A stretch of 16,354 nucleotides of DNA from CAZQLE01 sp964593905 (GTDB lineage: Bacteria; Chloroflexota; Anaerolineae; Anaerolineales; Anaerolineaceae), in contig CAZQLE010000073.1 in NCBI GenBank assembly GCA_964593905.1, positions 1 through 16,354 on the forward strand, written 5' to 3'. A program made the translations under genes and the position numbers. This document shows, piece by piece, positions 6,317 to 13,477 of the stretch (position 1 is its first letter; every line of letters begins with the position of its first letter). The notes under the pieces are model-generated. The model was not told the DNA's origin. It did not search any database and worked only from the letters and a program-made list of their open reading frames with translations.

Positions 6317-7492
6317 TTATTTTAAACGCTGCGATGGAAGTGTTTCCATCTTGATTGTCTGCCGGCGGGCAACGGTGAGCAGTATAAATGCTGCCACCAG
6401 CAGGAAAATTACCAGTCCATAGGCCATGCGCAGCCCCAGGGCATCGGCCAGGCGGCCCAGCAGCAGCGGCAGCAGCAAAATTGCTGCGCCCGAGGCCAGT
6501 GTGCCGCGCGCGCTGGCGTTGTCGCTGTCGGTTGTGGTGCCCAGCGCCAGGGCCAGAATGAGCGGGTAAAGCCCGGCCACCCCCAGCCCGCAGATAAACA
6601 GGCCGATGAACCCGGCCGCCGGAACTGGCGCCTGCCAGTAGATGAGATAGCCCACCGCGGCCAGCAGCAGCGAAGCGTTTAACACCCGCGGCGCGGTGAA
6701 GCGCACCACCACACGGCTGCTTAACCAGCGTCCGATCAACATGGCCGCCAGAAAGATGCTGGAAGCCAGCGCTGCATCGGCGCGCGGCAGCCCAAGTTCG
6801 CTTTCCAAAAATTCGGCTGCCCAGAAGACCATGCAAAATTCAATGGCCACCACCAGCATGATCGCAGTCCAGTAAACCCAGTATAACCCCGGCAATTTGT
6901 CATGCGCTGCGCCGTTTGCGGGTTGCTCGGCTTTGGGGGCCGCCTCGCGACCAAACATCAGCCACAGCAGGGGGGCGGCCGCCACACCCAGCCCCAGCGC
7001 ACCGCGCCAGCTTAGCGCGGTGCGGGCAAAGTAACCGACTGCCAGCCCGGCCAAGGCGCTGATTAAGCTGGCCAGCACGTTGGCTTCAGAATAGGCCACC
7101 GCGCGCAGGGGGCCAAACTGATCGGATAGTGAAGAAGACACGACCACAATAATTAATGATCCCAGCGCCCCCATCAGCAGTGAAGCGCCGATGGTGACCA
7201 TTGGGCTGCGCCCGGCCATCAACAGCAGCGCCCCAACCACCAGGCCTGCTGCGCCCACCCATAACGCGCGCTGGCGCCCCAGCCGCCGGATTAGCGCACC
7301 ACCAAAAAGGCCCACCAGGATGAGACCGACTGCGAAAGCGCTAAAATGGTAGCTGCTCACCGTATACGACAGGTTCAGCTCATTGCGCAAAAAGGGGGTC
7401 AACGGCCCCAACATATTCAGGAAATATCCATAAAACGAAAGCATGGCATAAGCCAGCCAGGTGTAACGGGTACGGATAAATGCGTTTTTCAA
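6317..7492 (-). CDS. MFS transporter, 12-TM
   Basis: This 391-residue protein has the two six-helix halves of the major facilitator superfamily, joined by a hydrophilic loop (about residues 186-202, REAAPKAEQPANGAAHDK). After TM2, GGALIRRLGRQRALWVGAAGL is the loop 2-3 A-motif. Both halves are very rich in Ala, Leu and Gly. The substrate is not clear; the family resemblance is generic. The start codon is TTG at 7492 (TTG AAA AAC GCA), supported by GGAG five bases upstream; the first in-frame ATG would remove part of TM1. A good promoter (TTGACT-N17-TATTAT) lies upstream, facing this gene. The HAD phosphatase follows in the same operon and a DeoR repressor is divergent, so uptake or efflux of a small sugar-like compound is plausible. 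Confidence 0.9.
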   Translation of the reverse strand: MKNAFIRTRYTWLAYAMLSFYGYFLNMLGPLTPFLRNELNLSYTVSSYHFSAFAVGLILVGLFGGALIRRLGRQRALWVGAAGLVVGALLLMAGRSPMVTIGASLLMGALGSLIIVVVSSSLSDQFGPLRAVAYSEANVLASLISALAGLAVGYFARTALSWRGALGLGVAAAPLLWLMFGREAAPKAEQPANGAAHDKLPGLYWVYWTAIMLVVAIEFCMVFWAAEFLESELGLPRADAALASSIFLAAMLIGRWLSSRVVVRFTAPRVLNASLLLAAVGYLIYWQAPVPAAGFIGLFICGLGVAGLYPLILALALGTTTDSDNASARGTLASGAAILLLPLLLGRLADALGLRMAYGLVIFLLVAAFILLTVARRQTIKMETLPSQRLK

Positions 7493-7539
7493 TCGCGCTC
7501 CAGTTTCCAGACCAGGGTTGCATTTTCAGGTCCGGTTTG

Positions 7540-7568
7540 ATAATATAAGTAAAAACGTGTAAAGTCAA
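7540..7568 (-). promoter_or_regulatory. Promoter of the MFS-HAD operon
   Basis: On the minus strand TTGACT (7563-7568) and TATTAT (7540-7545) are exactly 17 bases apart, close to consensus. The -10 lies about 48 bases from the TTG start. The spacer contains AAACGTG (7553-7559 on the plus strand), similar to the AAACATG repeats nearer deoR, so a bound DeoR protein could block the promoter. Confidence 0.7.
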
Positions 7569-7600
7569 GGGTTAAACAGGCAAAAACATGTATAAACATG
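7553..7600 (+). promoter_or_regulatory. AAACATG repeats, putative DeoR operator
   Basis: AAACATG occurs at 7584-7590 and again at 7594-7600, ten bases apart (one helical turn). A variant, AAACGTG, lies at 7553-7559, 31 bases (about three turns) upstream. DeoR-family proteins often bind short direct repeats in phase with the helix. The location between the regulator and the divergent transporter promoter supports an operator role (inference). Confidence 0.5.
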
Positions 7601-7613
7601 CAAACGGTGTCTC

Positions 7614-8369
7614 ATGCTGACCGCAGAACGGCGGAACTATATTCTTAATCAGATCAAGCTGGAAGGGCGGGTAATTGCACAGTCACTCAGTGATGAGCTG
7701 GGGGTATCCATTGATACCATCCGGCGCGATCTGCGCGATATGGCCGCCGAGGGTCTATTGCAGCGCGTGCACGGCGGCGCGCTGCGCGCTTCGCCGGCGA
7801 TTAATAGCTATGTGGACCGCCAGCGTCACCTGAGCGCTGAGAAGGTTGCGGTTGCGCGCGAGGCGGCCCGCCTGGTTGAAAATGGGATGGTGGTGGTGAT
7901 TGGCGGGGGCATCACCAATGTTCAGGCTGCGCGTCATCTGGCCCCCGACCTGCGCGCCGTGGTGGTCACCCACAGCCCGCCGGTGGCCGAAGCGCTGGTG
8001 GAGCACCCAATGGTGGATGTGATTTTGGTGGGGGGCAAGGTGTTTAAGCATTCGCTGGTCACGGTGGGCGCTGAAACCGTGGAAGCCTTTCGCAGTGTGC
8101 ATGCTGATCTGTGTCTGCTGGGGGTGTGCAGCATTCATCCTGAAACCGGGATCAGCATCCCGGATTATGAAGAAGCGTTGGTGCAGCGCGCCATGATTGC
8201 CTGTTCAGCCGAGGTCGCGGCGCTGGCTTCTTCTGAAAAACTGGGCACGGCCGCGCCATTTGGCGTGGCGCCTCTCGATGAGCTGAACCTGATCATCACC
8301 GATTATGGCATCAGTGCCGCCGCCGCCGAGCATTATCGGGCCCGCGGAATTGAAGTGATTATTGCCTGA
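7614..8369 (+). CDS. DeoR family transcriptional regulator
   Basis: This 251-residue protein has the standard size and layout of DeoR repressors. An N-terminal helix-turn-helix (about residues 5-57) carries LSDELGVSIDTIRRDLRDMAAEGLLQRVHGGA, the family signature. The C-terminal sugar-phosphate sensor domain runs from about 75 to 235. The effector-binding loop is unusual: the typical D-x-G-T-T-T becomes IGGGITN, and E-A-x-V-K becomes EALVQRAM, with Gln in place of Lys. The late SSxK motif is kept as ASSEKLG. The ligand may therefore differ from ordinary sugar phosphates. The ribosome-binding site ahead of ATG 7614 is weak. The gene is divergent from the MFS/HAD operon and probably represses it and itself. 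A strong terminator ends it. Confidence 0.9.
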   Translation: MLTAERRNYILNQIKLEGRVIAQSLSDELGVSIDTIRRDLRDMAAEGLLQRVHGGALRASPAINSYVDRQRHLSAEKVAVAREAARLVENGMVVVIGGGITNVQAARHLAPDLRAVVVTHSPPVAEALVEHPMVDVILVGGKVFKHSLVTVGAETVEAFRSVHADLCLLGVCSIHPETGISIPDYEEALVQRAMIACSAEVAALASSEKLGTAAPFGVAPLDELNLIITDYGISAAAAEHYRARGIEVIIA

Positions 8370-8375
8370 ATTGCA

Positions 8376-8409
8376 GCGCCGGAGACCTGAATGGTCTCCG
8401 GCGCTTTTT
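8376..8409 (+). terminator. Rho-independent terminator of deoR-type gene
   Basis: GCGCCGGAGACC (8376-8387) and GGTCTCCGGCGC (8393-8404) form a perfect 12-bp stem with the loop TGAAT, followed by TTTTT (8405-8409). It lies 6 bases after the regulator's stop. The gene on the other side is convergent; no T-run serves that direction. Confidence 0.92.
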
Positions 8410-8428
8410 ACGTGATTCTCCGGCAGGT

Positions 8429-8917
8429 TTATGTTCTGGCGGGTTCGCCCGGGTTTTGTGCTGGCTCATCATCGGGCAGTGCTTTATCGGCCAGGGTTTC
8501 AGCCTCTTTTTGCGCAGCGGGTAGATCGGCCGGTGGGCTGGCGACCGCCTTTGAGCGGGCCGCCCGCCGCCGCAGAAGCCATTCGAACCCTTGCTGCCCC
8601 AGCACCACCAGCAGGGCGGTCAATAGAATTTTGGCCAGGCTGGCTAAGAGGCGGGCGCCGCCGCTGCCGTGCCGGTCCATGCCGCGTGAACCGTCACGCC
8701 CCGGTTGAAAGTTGCCCGCCGAGCCCTGACGCCCTTCAAAGCTCTGGCCGTTTGCCAGTGAACCCTCACCGGCTGTCCCGTCATTCCCGGCTGGCGCCGG
8801 CCGGTCCATTGCATGACCGGCGCTAAAACCGGTGCGTTCCACCACAAAATACAATCCTCCAGCCAGCATTCCTGCCAGTCCGATCACGATGATTGCACGC
8901 ACGATCCATTTCAACAT
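8429..8917 (-). CDS. Small two-TM protein with Gly-rich loop, partner of DUF4405 protein
   Basis: This 162-residue protein is not assigned to a named family. It has an N-terminal membrane segment (about residues 5-25) and then a long polar, Gly-rich stretch (about 30-88, including AGNDGTAGEGS and GRDGSRGMDRHGSGG). A second hydrophobic segment (about 89-108, LLASLAKILLTALLVVLGQQ) leads to a basic cytoplasmic-looking RRRAARSKA. An Ala/Pro/Asp/Glu-rich tail follows. ATG 8917 has GAGG just upstream. It lies 30 bp after the DUF4405 gene on the same strand and is probably cotranscribed with it, so it may be an accessory subunit of that heme-type membrane protein (inference from the neighbour). Two-TM partners with glycine-rich loops next to DUF4405 genes are familiar to me from Anaerolineae, but I could not check this. 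Confidence 0.72.
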   Translation of the reverse strand: MLKWIVRAIIVIGLAGMLAGGLYFVVERTGFSAGHAMDRPAPAGNDGTAGEGSLANGQSFEGRQGSAGNFQPGRDGSRGMDRHGSGGARLLASLAKILLTALLVVLGQQGFEWLLRRRAARSKAVASPPADLPAAQKEAETLADKALPDDEPAQNPGEPART

Positions 8918-8947
8918 TTCATCCTCACTTTTGGGTTGGCTGCCGGC

Positions 8948-9469
8948 TTACTGCCGAAAGCGATCATCGCTGCGCACGGGTACGGGCGCCGGGATTGGGG
9001 TCGCCGGACGCGTCAGCCGTGCCCGCAGCGGGTTGACGATGTAGTTTTTTGCCAGCGCTGCCCACCATTTCCAGTTGAGCGCCAGGTGCACGCCGACCAG
9101 AAGAATTACCGCATTGGCTGATATTGAATGGATCGAGCGCCAGGAAAAATCTTCGGGCAGTTCAATTCGCAGAAAGGGCAAAATACTGCGCGAGATCAAT
9201 AAACCGCTAAACGTAACCGCCGTAAAAGCGGCAAAGAGCAGCACATCCACGGCGAACTTCAACCGCGAGGCCCGCAAAAGATTCTTGAAATAGGTGGACG
9301 CCACTTTCAGAATCCATTTCCAGTGCAGCAGCACATGCACGATCAGGGTCACAAAGAGACCCAGGCTGAGCCATTCATGCACGGCCACGCCGGTTAAATC
9401 GGGGTCGGAACTTGCCAGAAACGCCAGCAAAATCACAATATCCACAACGATATTTCGTTTTAAGGTCAT
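8948..9469 (-). CDS. DUF4405 four-TM membrane protein, cytochrome b-like
   Basis: This 173-residue protein has four membrane segments (about residues 7-20, 33-50, 71-92 and 117-133). Histidines sit in the membrane-facing parts at H31 (VHEW), H45 and H49 (HVLLHW), H114 (RSIHS) and H128 (GVHLALNW). This arrangement fits DUF4405, which resembles the heme-binding core of cytochrome b561-type and ferric-reductase-type proteins. Heme binding and a redox role in the membrane are likely by family but not proven. ATG 9469 has GGAGG six bases upstream. It is first in an operon with the Gly-rich small membrane protein and divergent from the large LuxR/MalT-type regulator, which could control it. Confidence 0.85.
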   Translation of the reverse strand: MTLKRNIVVDIVILLAFLASSDPDLTGVAVHEWLSLGLFVTLIVHVLLHWKWILKVASTYFKNLLRASRLKFAVDVLLFAAFTAVTFSGLLISRSILPFLRIELPEDFSWRSIHSISANAVILLVGVHLALNWKWWAALAKNYIVNPLRARLTRPATPIPAPVPVRSDDRFRQ

Positions 9470-9713
9470 TTTATTCCTCCAAATTGCTCCAACCGGTTGT
9501 TATTGGCTGAAGTCATGCAGTGATGATAATGGGCAGATATTCAGATTTTGTTGAGATTGGATTTAAATTTGAAGGAAATTTTTGAGAGGGCATTGCTATT
9601 TCTCCTCTCAGTCGGTCTGTTCATGCTACAATGGTGCCATTCTGCGTTTTTATCCATTTGAAAAGATTTAATCCCGCCCTGGTCGCTGTGGTCGACCTTG
9701 AGGAATTTCAGCG
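9470..9713. other. AT-rich divergent intergenic region, DUF4405 operon / LAL regulator
   Basis: These 244 bases separate two divergent genes. Visible elements are the palindrome ATTTAAAT (9561-9568), a GAGAGG/CCTCTC inverted repeat (9584-9589 and 9604-9609) with a 14-base loop, and a possible plus-strand -10 TACAAT at 9627-9632. No good -35 accompanies it. Promoters for both genes must lie here, but I cannot place them securely. Confidence 0.45.
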
Positions 9714-12362
9714 ATGAGCGCTCCCCTGCTGGCTACCAAATTTTATATCCCGCCTGCCGGGCCAGACCGGCTGAACCGGCCGCGTCTGCTGCAGCGCCTG
9801 GATGATGGGCTGTTACCCGGCTGTGCGCTGGTTTTGATATGCGCCCCGGCCGGTTATGGCAAAACCACGCTGTTGAGCGAATGGGCCTCTGCCCATCAGA
9901 GAGATGATCTGCGGTTTTCGTGGCTGTCGTTGGAACCGGCCGATAACGACCCGGTGCGCTTTTTTGCTTATCTGGCTGCCGCGCTCGAAAAGTCAGTGCC
10001 CGGTGTGGCCGCGTTAATCGAAGATTTACTGGCGGCGCCCCAGTCGCCCGCTCCATCCGACCTGGCGGCCGCCCTGGTTAACCCACTGGCCGCCAGCACC
10101 CAGCCCCTGGTGATTGTGTTGGATGATTATCAGGTGATTCATGAGCGTGATCTGCACACCGCGCTGATCTTTTTAATCGAGCACCTGCCGCCCCACATTC
10201 ATCTGACGTTGGCGGCCCGCTCAGACCCGCCGCTGCCATTGCACCGGCTGCGCGCCCGGGGGCAGTTGGTGGAGCTGCGACTGAACGATCTGCGCTTTGA
10301 CCATGACGAGACCGACGCGTTGTTCCAACAGGCGATGAAAAACCGCCTGAGCCAGCAGGAAATCACCCTGCTCGAAGAGCGTACCGAGGGTTGGGCGGCC
10401 GGTTTGCGCATGGTGCTGCTCTCGATCCACGGCAAAGACAATTTGAGCAGCTTTTTGCAAAATTTATCCGGCAGTCACCGCTATATTCTGGATTATCTAG
10501 CCGAAGAGGCGCTGCATAATCAGAGCGAGGCGGCGCAAAATTTTTTGCTCCAGACTGCGCTGCTCGACCGGATGTGCGCACCGCTGTGCAATGCGTTAAC
10601 CGGCCAGAGCAACGGGCAGGAGCTGCTGGAAGCGCTGGAAAAAGCCAACTGTTTTCTGATTCCGCTGGATGAAGAACGCACCTGGTATCGATATCATCAT
10701 CTGTTTGCCGATCTGCTGCGTGTGCGCCTCAAGCAGCGCGCCCAGCGCCAGCCCGGTCTGATTGAAAATCTGCACGGCCGCGCGGCCGACTGGCTGGCTG
10801 AAAACAACTTTAGCGAAGAGGCTGTTCAACACAGTCTTCTTGCCAATGACTATGCCCGCGCTGCCCGGATTGTTGAACAGAGTACGGTAGACCTGCTTGC
10901 CCACGGCCGGATGCACCAATTGTTATCCTGGATTCGTCTGTTGCCCGAAGAACAGGCGGCGCAGCGCCCATGGCTGAATATCAGTCAGGCCTGGACGCTG
11001 GCTTTTGCAGCGCGCCTGCCCGAAGCCGAACAGCACCTTATCTGCGCCGAGACGGGCCTCGTTGATGGCAGTTTTGACGCCCTGGAACAGGCGCGGATGC
11101 GGGCTGAAATTTGTGCCATCCGCAGCCTGCTGGCGCTCACCAGTGGCAGCATCCCGGCGGCATTGGCGCTGACTGAACTCCCTGAAGACATTGTTCCGCC
11201 TGAAGCCGGTTTTGCCCGCAGCGTGCAGCGCTGGGCGGTTGGCTATGCCCTGCGCATGAAGGGTGATCTGGCGGGGGCGGAGCGTGCCTTTGAAGAGGTG
11301 CTGCGTATTGGGTACGAACTGAATAACCTGTGGACCATTAACACCGCCTCGGTTGATCTGGGCGCCATCCTGCGCCAGCGGGGCGATCTCCGGCGTGCCG
11401 AGACCATTTATCGCACCGGGTTGGCGCGTTCTTACCAGGCTGTTGGCGGGCCCGGTTATATTGGCCGCCTGGAAGCGTTTCTGGCTTATTTGCTGATTGA
11501 GCGCGGTGCGCTGCAAGAGGCCGGGGCGTTGATTGAACAGGCCATTGCCCATAACCAGCGCTGGGAAAACCCCAATCACTGCGCCTACGCCTGGATGGTC
11601 AAGGTGCGCTTTGCCCTGTTGAACAACCAGCTTGACGTTGCCGCTGCCGCTCTGGCCGAAGCCGATGCCTGGATGGTTAAAGGGCCGGTTGTCATGCCCC
11701 TGGTGGTGGCGGTGGAACTGATGCGGGTGCGTTTCTGGCTGCGGACCGGTGAAATGGAGAAAGCTAAAGACTGGCTGGCGCGCCAGAAAATTCCTGCACT
11801 GGCGGCGGGGATGCCGCTGAGTGAAATTGACGAGGTGCTGCGCGGTGCTGCTGTGCGCATTCACCTGGCAGAAGGGCGGTTATCTGAGGCGCGCGAGCTG
11901 CTCGCGCCCGCTGAGGCTGCCGCCCGGCGCAGCGGTAAATTCGGTGCGCTGATCGAGATACTGGTTTTGCAGGCCTGTGCTGCCCCCGCTGCGGCCGCTG
12001 CGGCCATCCTTAAAGAGGCGTTGGGCCTGGGTTTGCCGCGGGGGTTTCGCCAGGTCTTTCTGGATGAAGGCCGCCGCCTGTTGCCTGCCCTCGAAAGCTG
12101 CCAGGATATTTCAGGGGTGAGTGATTTGCTGGCCGCTCTGCACAGCGAGGCGGCCCCTGCTGCTGTCGATGATCTGTTGACGGCGCGTGAGGTTGAAATT
12201 TTGCGCTGGGTTGCTGCCGGGCTTTCCAACCCGGAGATCGGGGCGCGGTTGTATATCGCAGCCGGGACGGTCAAAGCCCATACGGCTGCCATTTATCGCA
12301 AACTGGATGTTGCCAACCGCGCTGAGGCTATTGCCCGCGCCAAAGACCTGGGGCTGTTATAG
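9714..12362 (+). CDS. Large LuxR/MalT-type (LAL) ATP-dependent transcriptional regulator
   Basis: This 882-residue protein has the three-part MalT/LAL layout. At the N-terminus is a STAND-type NTPase with Walker A, APAGYGKTT (44-52), and Walker B, LVIVLDDYQ (132-140), followed by LAARSDPPLPLHRLRARGQL and the conserved WAAGLRM and DYLAEE segments. The long middle part (about 370-810) is a TPR-like helical solenoid that normally senses the ligand. At the C-terminus is a LuxR helix-turn-helix, LLTAREVEILRWVAAGLSNPEIG through TVKAHTAAIYRKL (821-860). MalT-type proteins oligomerise with ATP and an inducer and then activate nearby genes. The start at 9714 has GAGGAA upstream. The likely targets are the divergent DUF4405 operon or the cassette at 12824-13978 (inference). 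Such regulators are numerous in Chloroflexota and Actinobacteria. Confidence 0.95.
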   Translation: MSAPLLATKFYIPPAGPDRLNRPRLLQRLDDGLLPGCALVLICAPAGYGKTTLLSEWASAHQRDDLRFSWLSLEPADNDPVRFFAYLAAALEKSVPGVAALIEDLLAAPQSPAPSDLAAALVNPLAASTQPLVIVLDDYQVIHERDLHTALIFLIEHLPPHIHLTLAARSDPPLPLHRLRARGQLVELRLNDLRFDHDETDALFQQAMKNRLSQQEITLLEERTEGWAAGLRMVLLSIHGKDNLSSFLQNLSGSHRYILDYLAEEALHNQSEAAQNFLLQTALLDRMCAPLCNALTGQSNGQELLEALEKANCFLIPLDEERTWYRYHHLFADLLRVRLKQRAQRQPGLIENLHGRAADWLAENNFSEEAVQHSLLANDYARAARIVEQSTVDLLAHGRMHQLLSWIRLLPEEQAAQRPWLNISQAWTLAFAARLPEAEQHLICAETGLVDGSFDALEQARMRAEICAIRSLLALTSGSIPAALALTELPEDIVPPEAGFARSVQRWAVGYALRMKGDLAGAERAFEEVLRIGYELNNLWTINTASVDLGAILRQRGDLRRAETIYRTGLARSYQAVGGPGYIGRLEAFLAYLLIERGALQEAGALIEQAIAHNQRWENPNHCAYAWMVKVRFALLNNQLDVAAAALAEADAWMVKGPVVMPLVVAVELMRVRFWLRTGEMEKAKDWLARQKIPALAAGMPLSEIDEVLRGAAVRIHLAEGRLSEARELLAPAEAAARRSGKFGALIEILVLQACAAPAAAAAAILKEALGLGLPRGFRQVFLDEGRRLLPALESCQDISGVSDLLAALHSEAAPAAVDDLLTAREVEILRWVAAGLSNPEIGARLYIAAGTVKAHTAAIYRKLDVANRAEAIARAKDLGLL

Positions 12363-12400
12363 CTTGAGAGGGTTTCTTCGCCTGCGCTGCGCTTCGGTTG
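12363..12400 (+). repeat. Possible degenerate third repeat half
   Basis: The stretch GGTTTCTTCGCC...GCTTCGGTTG just after the regulator's stop resembles the right half of the repeats that follow (GGATTCTTCGGTCGCTACGCT). It may be the eroded end of a further copy. Similarity is by eye and weak. Confidence 0.3.
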
Positions 12401-12508
12401 TGTCATGCTGCGCCAAAGGCGGAAGCATCCCTACGCCGATCTGCAAGACCTTTGCCGCTGCCTGCATGAGTAGGGATTCTTCGGTCGCTACGCTCTCTCA
12501 GAATGACA
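12401..12508. repeat. Inverted-end intergenic repeat, copy 1
   Basis: This 108-bp element begins with TGTCATGCTG and ends with CAGAATGACA, its inverse with one mismatch. The arms continue inward to GAAGCATCCCTA on the left and TAGGGATTCTTC on the right. The 37-base interior (12434-12470) contains CTGCAAGACC and GCCGCTGCCTGCATG. No reading frame is visible. It looks like a non-autonomous MITE/REP-type element. Confidence 0.82.
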
Positions 12509-12522
12509 AATGAGTGCGATCG

Positions 12523-12645
12523 TGTCATGCTGAACGAAGTGAAGCATCCCTATGCTAATCTGCAAGACCCTCGCCGCTGCCTGCATGGGTAGAGATTCTT
12601 CGCACGGTGCGCCGTGCTCTACCGGCGTACCGGCTCAGAATGACA
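12523..12645. repeat. Inverted-end intergenic repeat, copy 2
   Basis: This 123-bp second copy has the same TGTCATGCTG and CAGAATGACA ends and lies in the same orientation, 14 bases after copy 1. The 37-base interior (12553-12589) matches copy 1 at 31 positions; all six differences are transitions. The right arm is longer because of extra GCACGGTGCGCCGTGC-like sequence, itself an inverted repeat. Confidence 0.82.
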
Positions 12646-12823
12646 TGGACTTTTGCCCGTGTCGTACGGCGCATTCCCGCGGAACATATTTCAGGCTATG
12701 GGTTGCTCGTTCAACCCGCCATTCCTAAACCCCTGGCTCATAAAATAAACCCCCGCTTAACCCGGTCGGCAGATGTCGGCCGGGTTGGTTCTGGTTAAAC
12801 TACCATCAGAAAGCGAGTTAACA
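12646..12823 (+). other. Non-coding leader before the membrane cassette, with hairpin
   Basis: No convincing gene or promoter is visible here. The stem AACCCGGTCG (12759-12768) with CGGCCGGGTT (12777-12786) has one G-U pair and an 8-base loop. It is followed by GGTTCTGGTT, which is not a real T-run. The cassette's promoter may lie here or within the repeats. Confidence 0.5.
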
Positions 12824-13039
12824 ATGAACCCAACCCGATTACTGATCGAAATCACTTTAAAAGAAACTCTGGATGAACACTGGACCGCCTGGTTCGAGGG
12901 CCTGACCCTCACCGCTCTGGAAGGCGGCGCCACCTTGCTAAGCGGTGAGGTCAGCGACCAGGCTGTCTTGCACGGTTTTCTTGAACGAATCCGCGATCTG
13001 AACCTGAAATTAAGCGCTGTGCGTGTGGAGGAAAAATGA
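12824..13039 (+). CDS. Small conserved protein, 71 aa, unknown function
   Basis: This short soluble protein has no membrane segment. Two hydrophobic beta-like strands (LLIEITLKETL and LTALEGGATLLSGEV) are followed by DQAVLHGFLERIRDLNLKLSAVRVEE. The closing pattern, D-Q-A-x-L-H-G-x-L-x-R-I-R-D-L-x-L-x-L-x-S-V-R, is shared by many short unannotated proteins in Actinobacteria and Chloroflexota that I recall, which supports it as a real gene. No function is known to me. ATG 12824 is chosen; the longer frame from 12773 starts inside a hairpin. The ribosome-binding site is weak (AGCGAG). Its stop overlaps the next ATG (ATGA), so translation is coupled to the following membrane protein. Confidence 0.75.
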   Translation: MNPTRLLIEITLKETLDEHWTAWFEGLTLTALEGGATLLSGEVSDQAVLHGFLERIRDLNLKLSAVRVEEK

Positions 13040-13467
13040 ACCCGAATCTGGCCCGTATCATCATTGCTGTTTTTCTCATTGCTCATGGCTGGATCCATTT
13101 CAGCCTGACCTATGTGCCCATTGCCAAACCCGGCGAACTGCACACCCCATTCTGGCCTTCCTGGTGGCGCAGTGATACCGACCCGGCCTGGCTGGCCGTG
13201 AAACTTGGATTGTCCAACAGCCTGGTGCGCGGGTTGGGCAGTGCGTTGTGGCTGCTCACCCTGACCGGGTTCACCCTGACGGGTCTGGGTTTGCTGGGGG
13301 TGCCCGGTCTGGGGCAGGTGTGGGGCGCAACGGCCCTGCTCGGCGCGGGGGCATCGCTGCTGCTGCTTGTCTTCTACTGGCATCCCTGGCTGGTGCTTGG
13401 TGTGCTCATTAACCTGGCCGTGCTGGCCGGGCTGGGGCTGAACTGGCCTAAATTCTTGTTTGCATAG
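13036..13467 (+). CDS. Four-TM membrane protein of unknown function
   Basis: This 143-residue protein has membrane segments at about residues 5-24 (LARIIIAVFLIAHGWIHFSL), 66-85 (GLGSALWLLTLTGFTLTGLG), 95-113 (VWGATALLGAGASLLLLVF) and 116-135 (HPWLVLGVLINLAVLAGLG). A Trp-rich extracytoplasmic-looking loop, HTPFWPSWWRSDTDPAW, sits between segments 1 and 2. The AHGWIH pair of histidines in helix 1 and YWHPW between helices 3 and 4 could bind a metal or cofactor, but this is speculation. GGAGG at 13027-13031 serves the ATG, which overlaps the previous stop codon. I do not recognise a named family. Confidence 0.78.
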   Translation: MNPNLARIIIAVFLIAHGWIHFSLTYVPIAKPGELHTPFWPSWWRSDTDPAWLAVKLGLSNSLVRGLGSALWLLTLTGFTLTGLGLLGVPGLGQVWGATALLGAGASLLLLVFYWHPWLVLGVLINLAVLAGLGLNWPKFLFA

Positions 13468-13477
13468 GAAAACACAG

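Noticed and set aside
10923..11864. Long open frame antisense to the LAL regulator
   Set aside because: It lies wholly within the regulator gene on the other strand and has biased, His/Gln/Arg-rich composition without motifs, as expected of a shadow frame in GC-rich DNA.
12187..12513. Frame overlapping the end of the LAL regulator and the first repeat
   Set aside because: It shadows the LuxR helix-turn-helix coding region and runs into the repeat element. There is no ribosome-binding site.
12401..12645. Tandem repeats as a CRISPR array
   Set aside because: There are only two copies of over 100 bp with inverted ends, a 14-base gap and no cas genes. This is an intergenic repeat, not repeat-spacer structure.
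12773..13039. Small protein starting at 12773
   Set aside because: That ATG lies in a hairpin and the added residues do not look conserved. The ATG at 12824 begins the recognisable protein.
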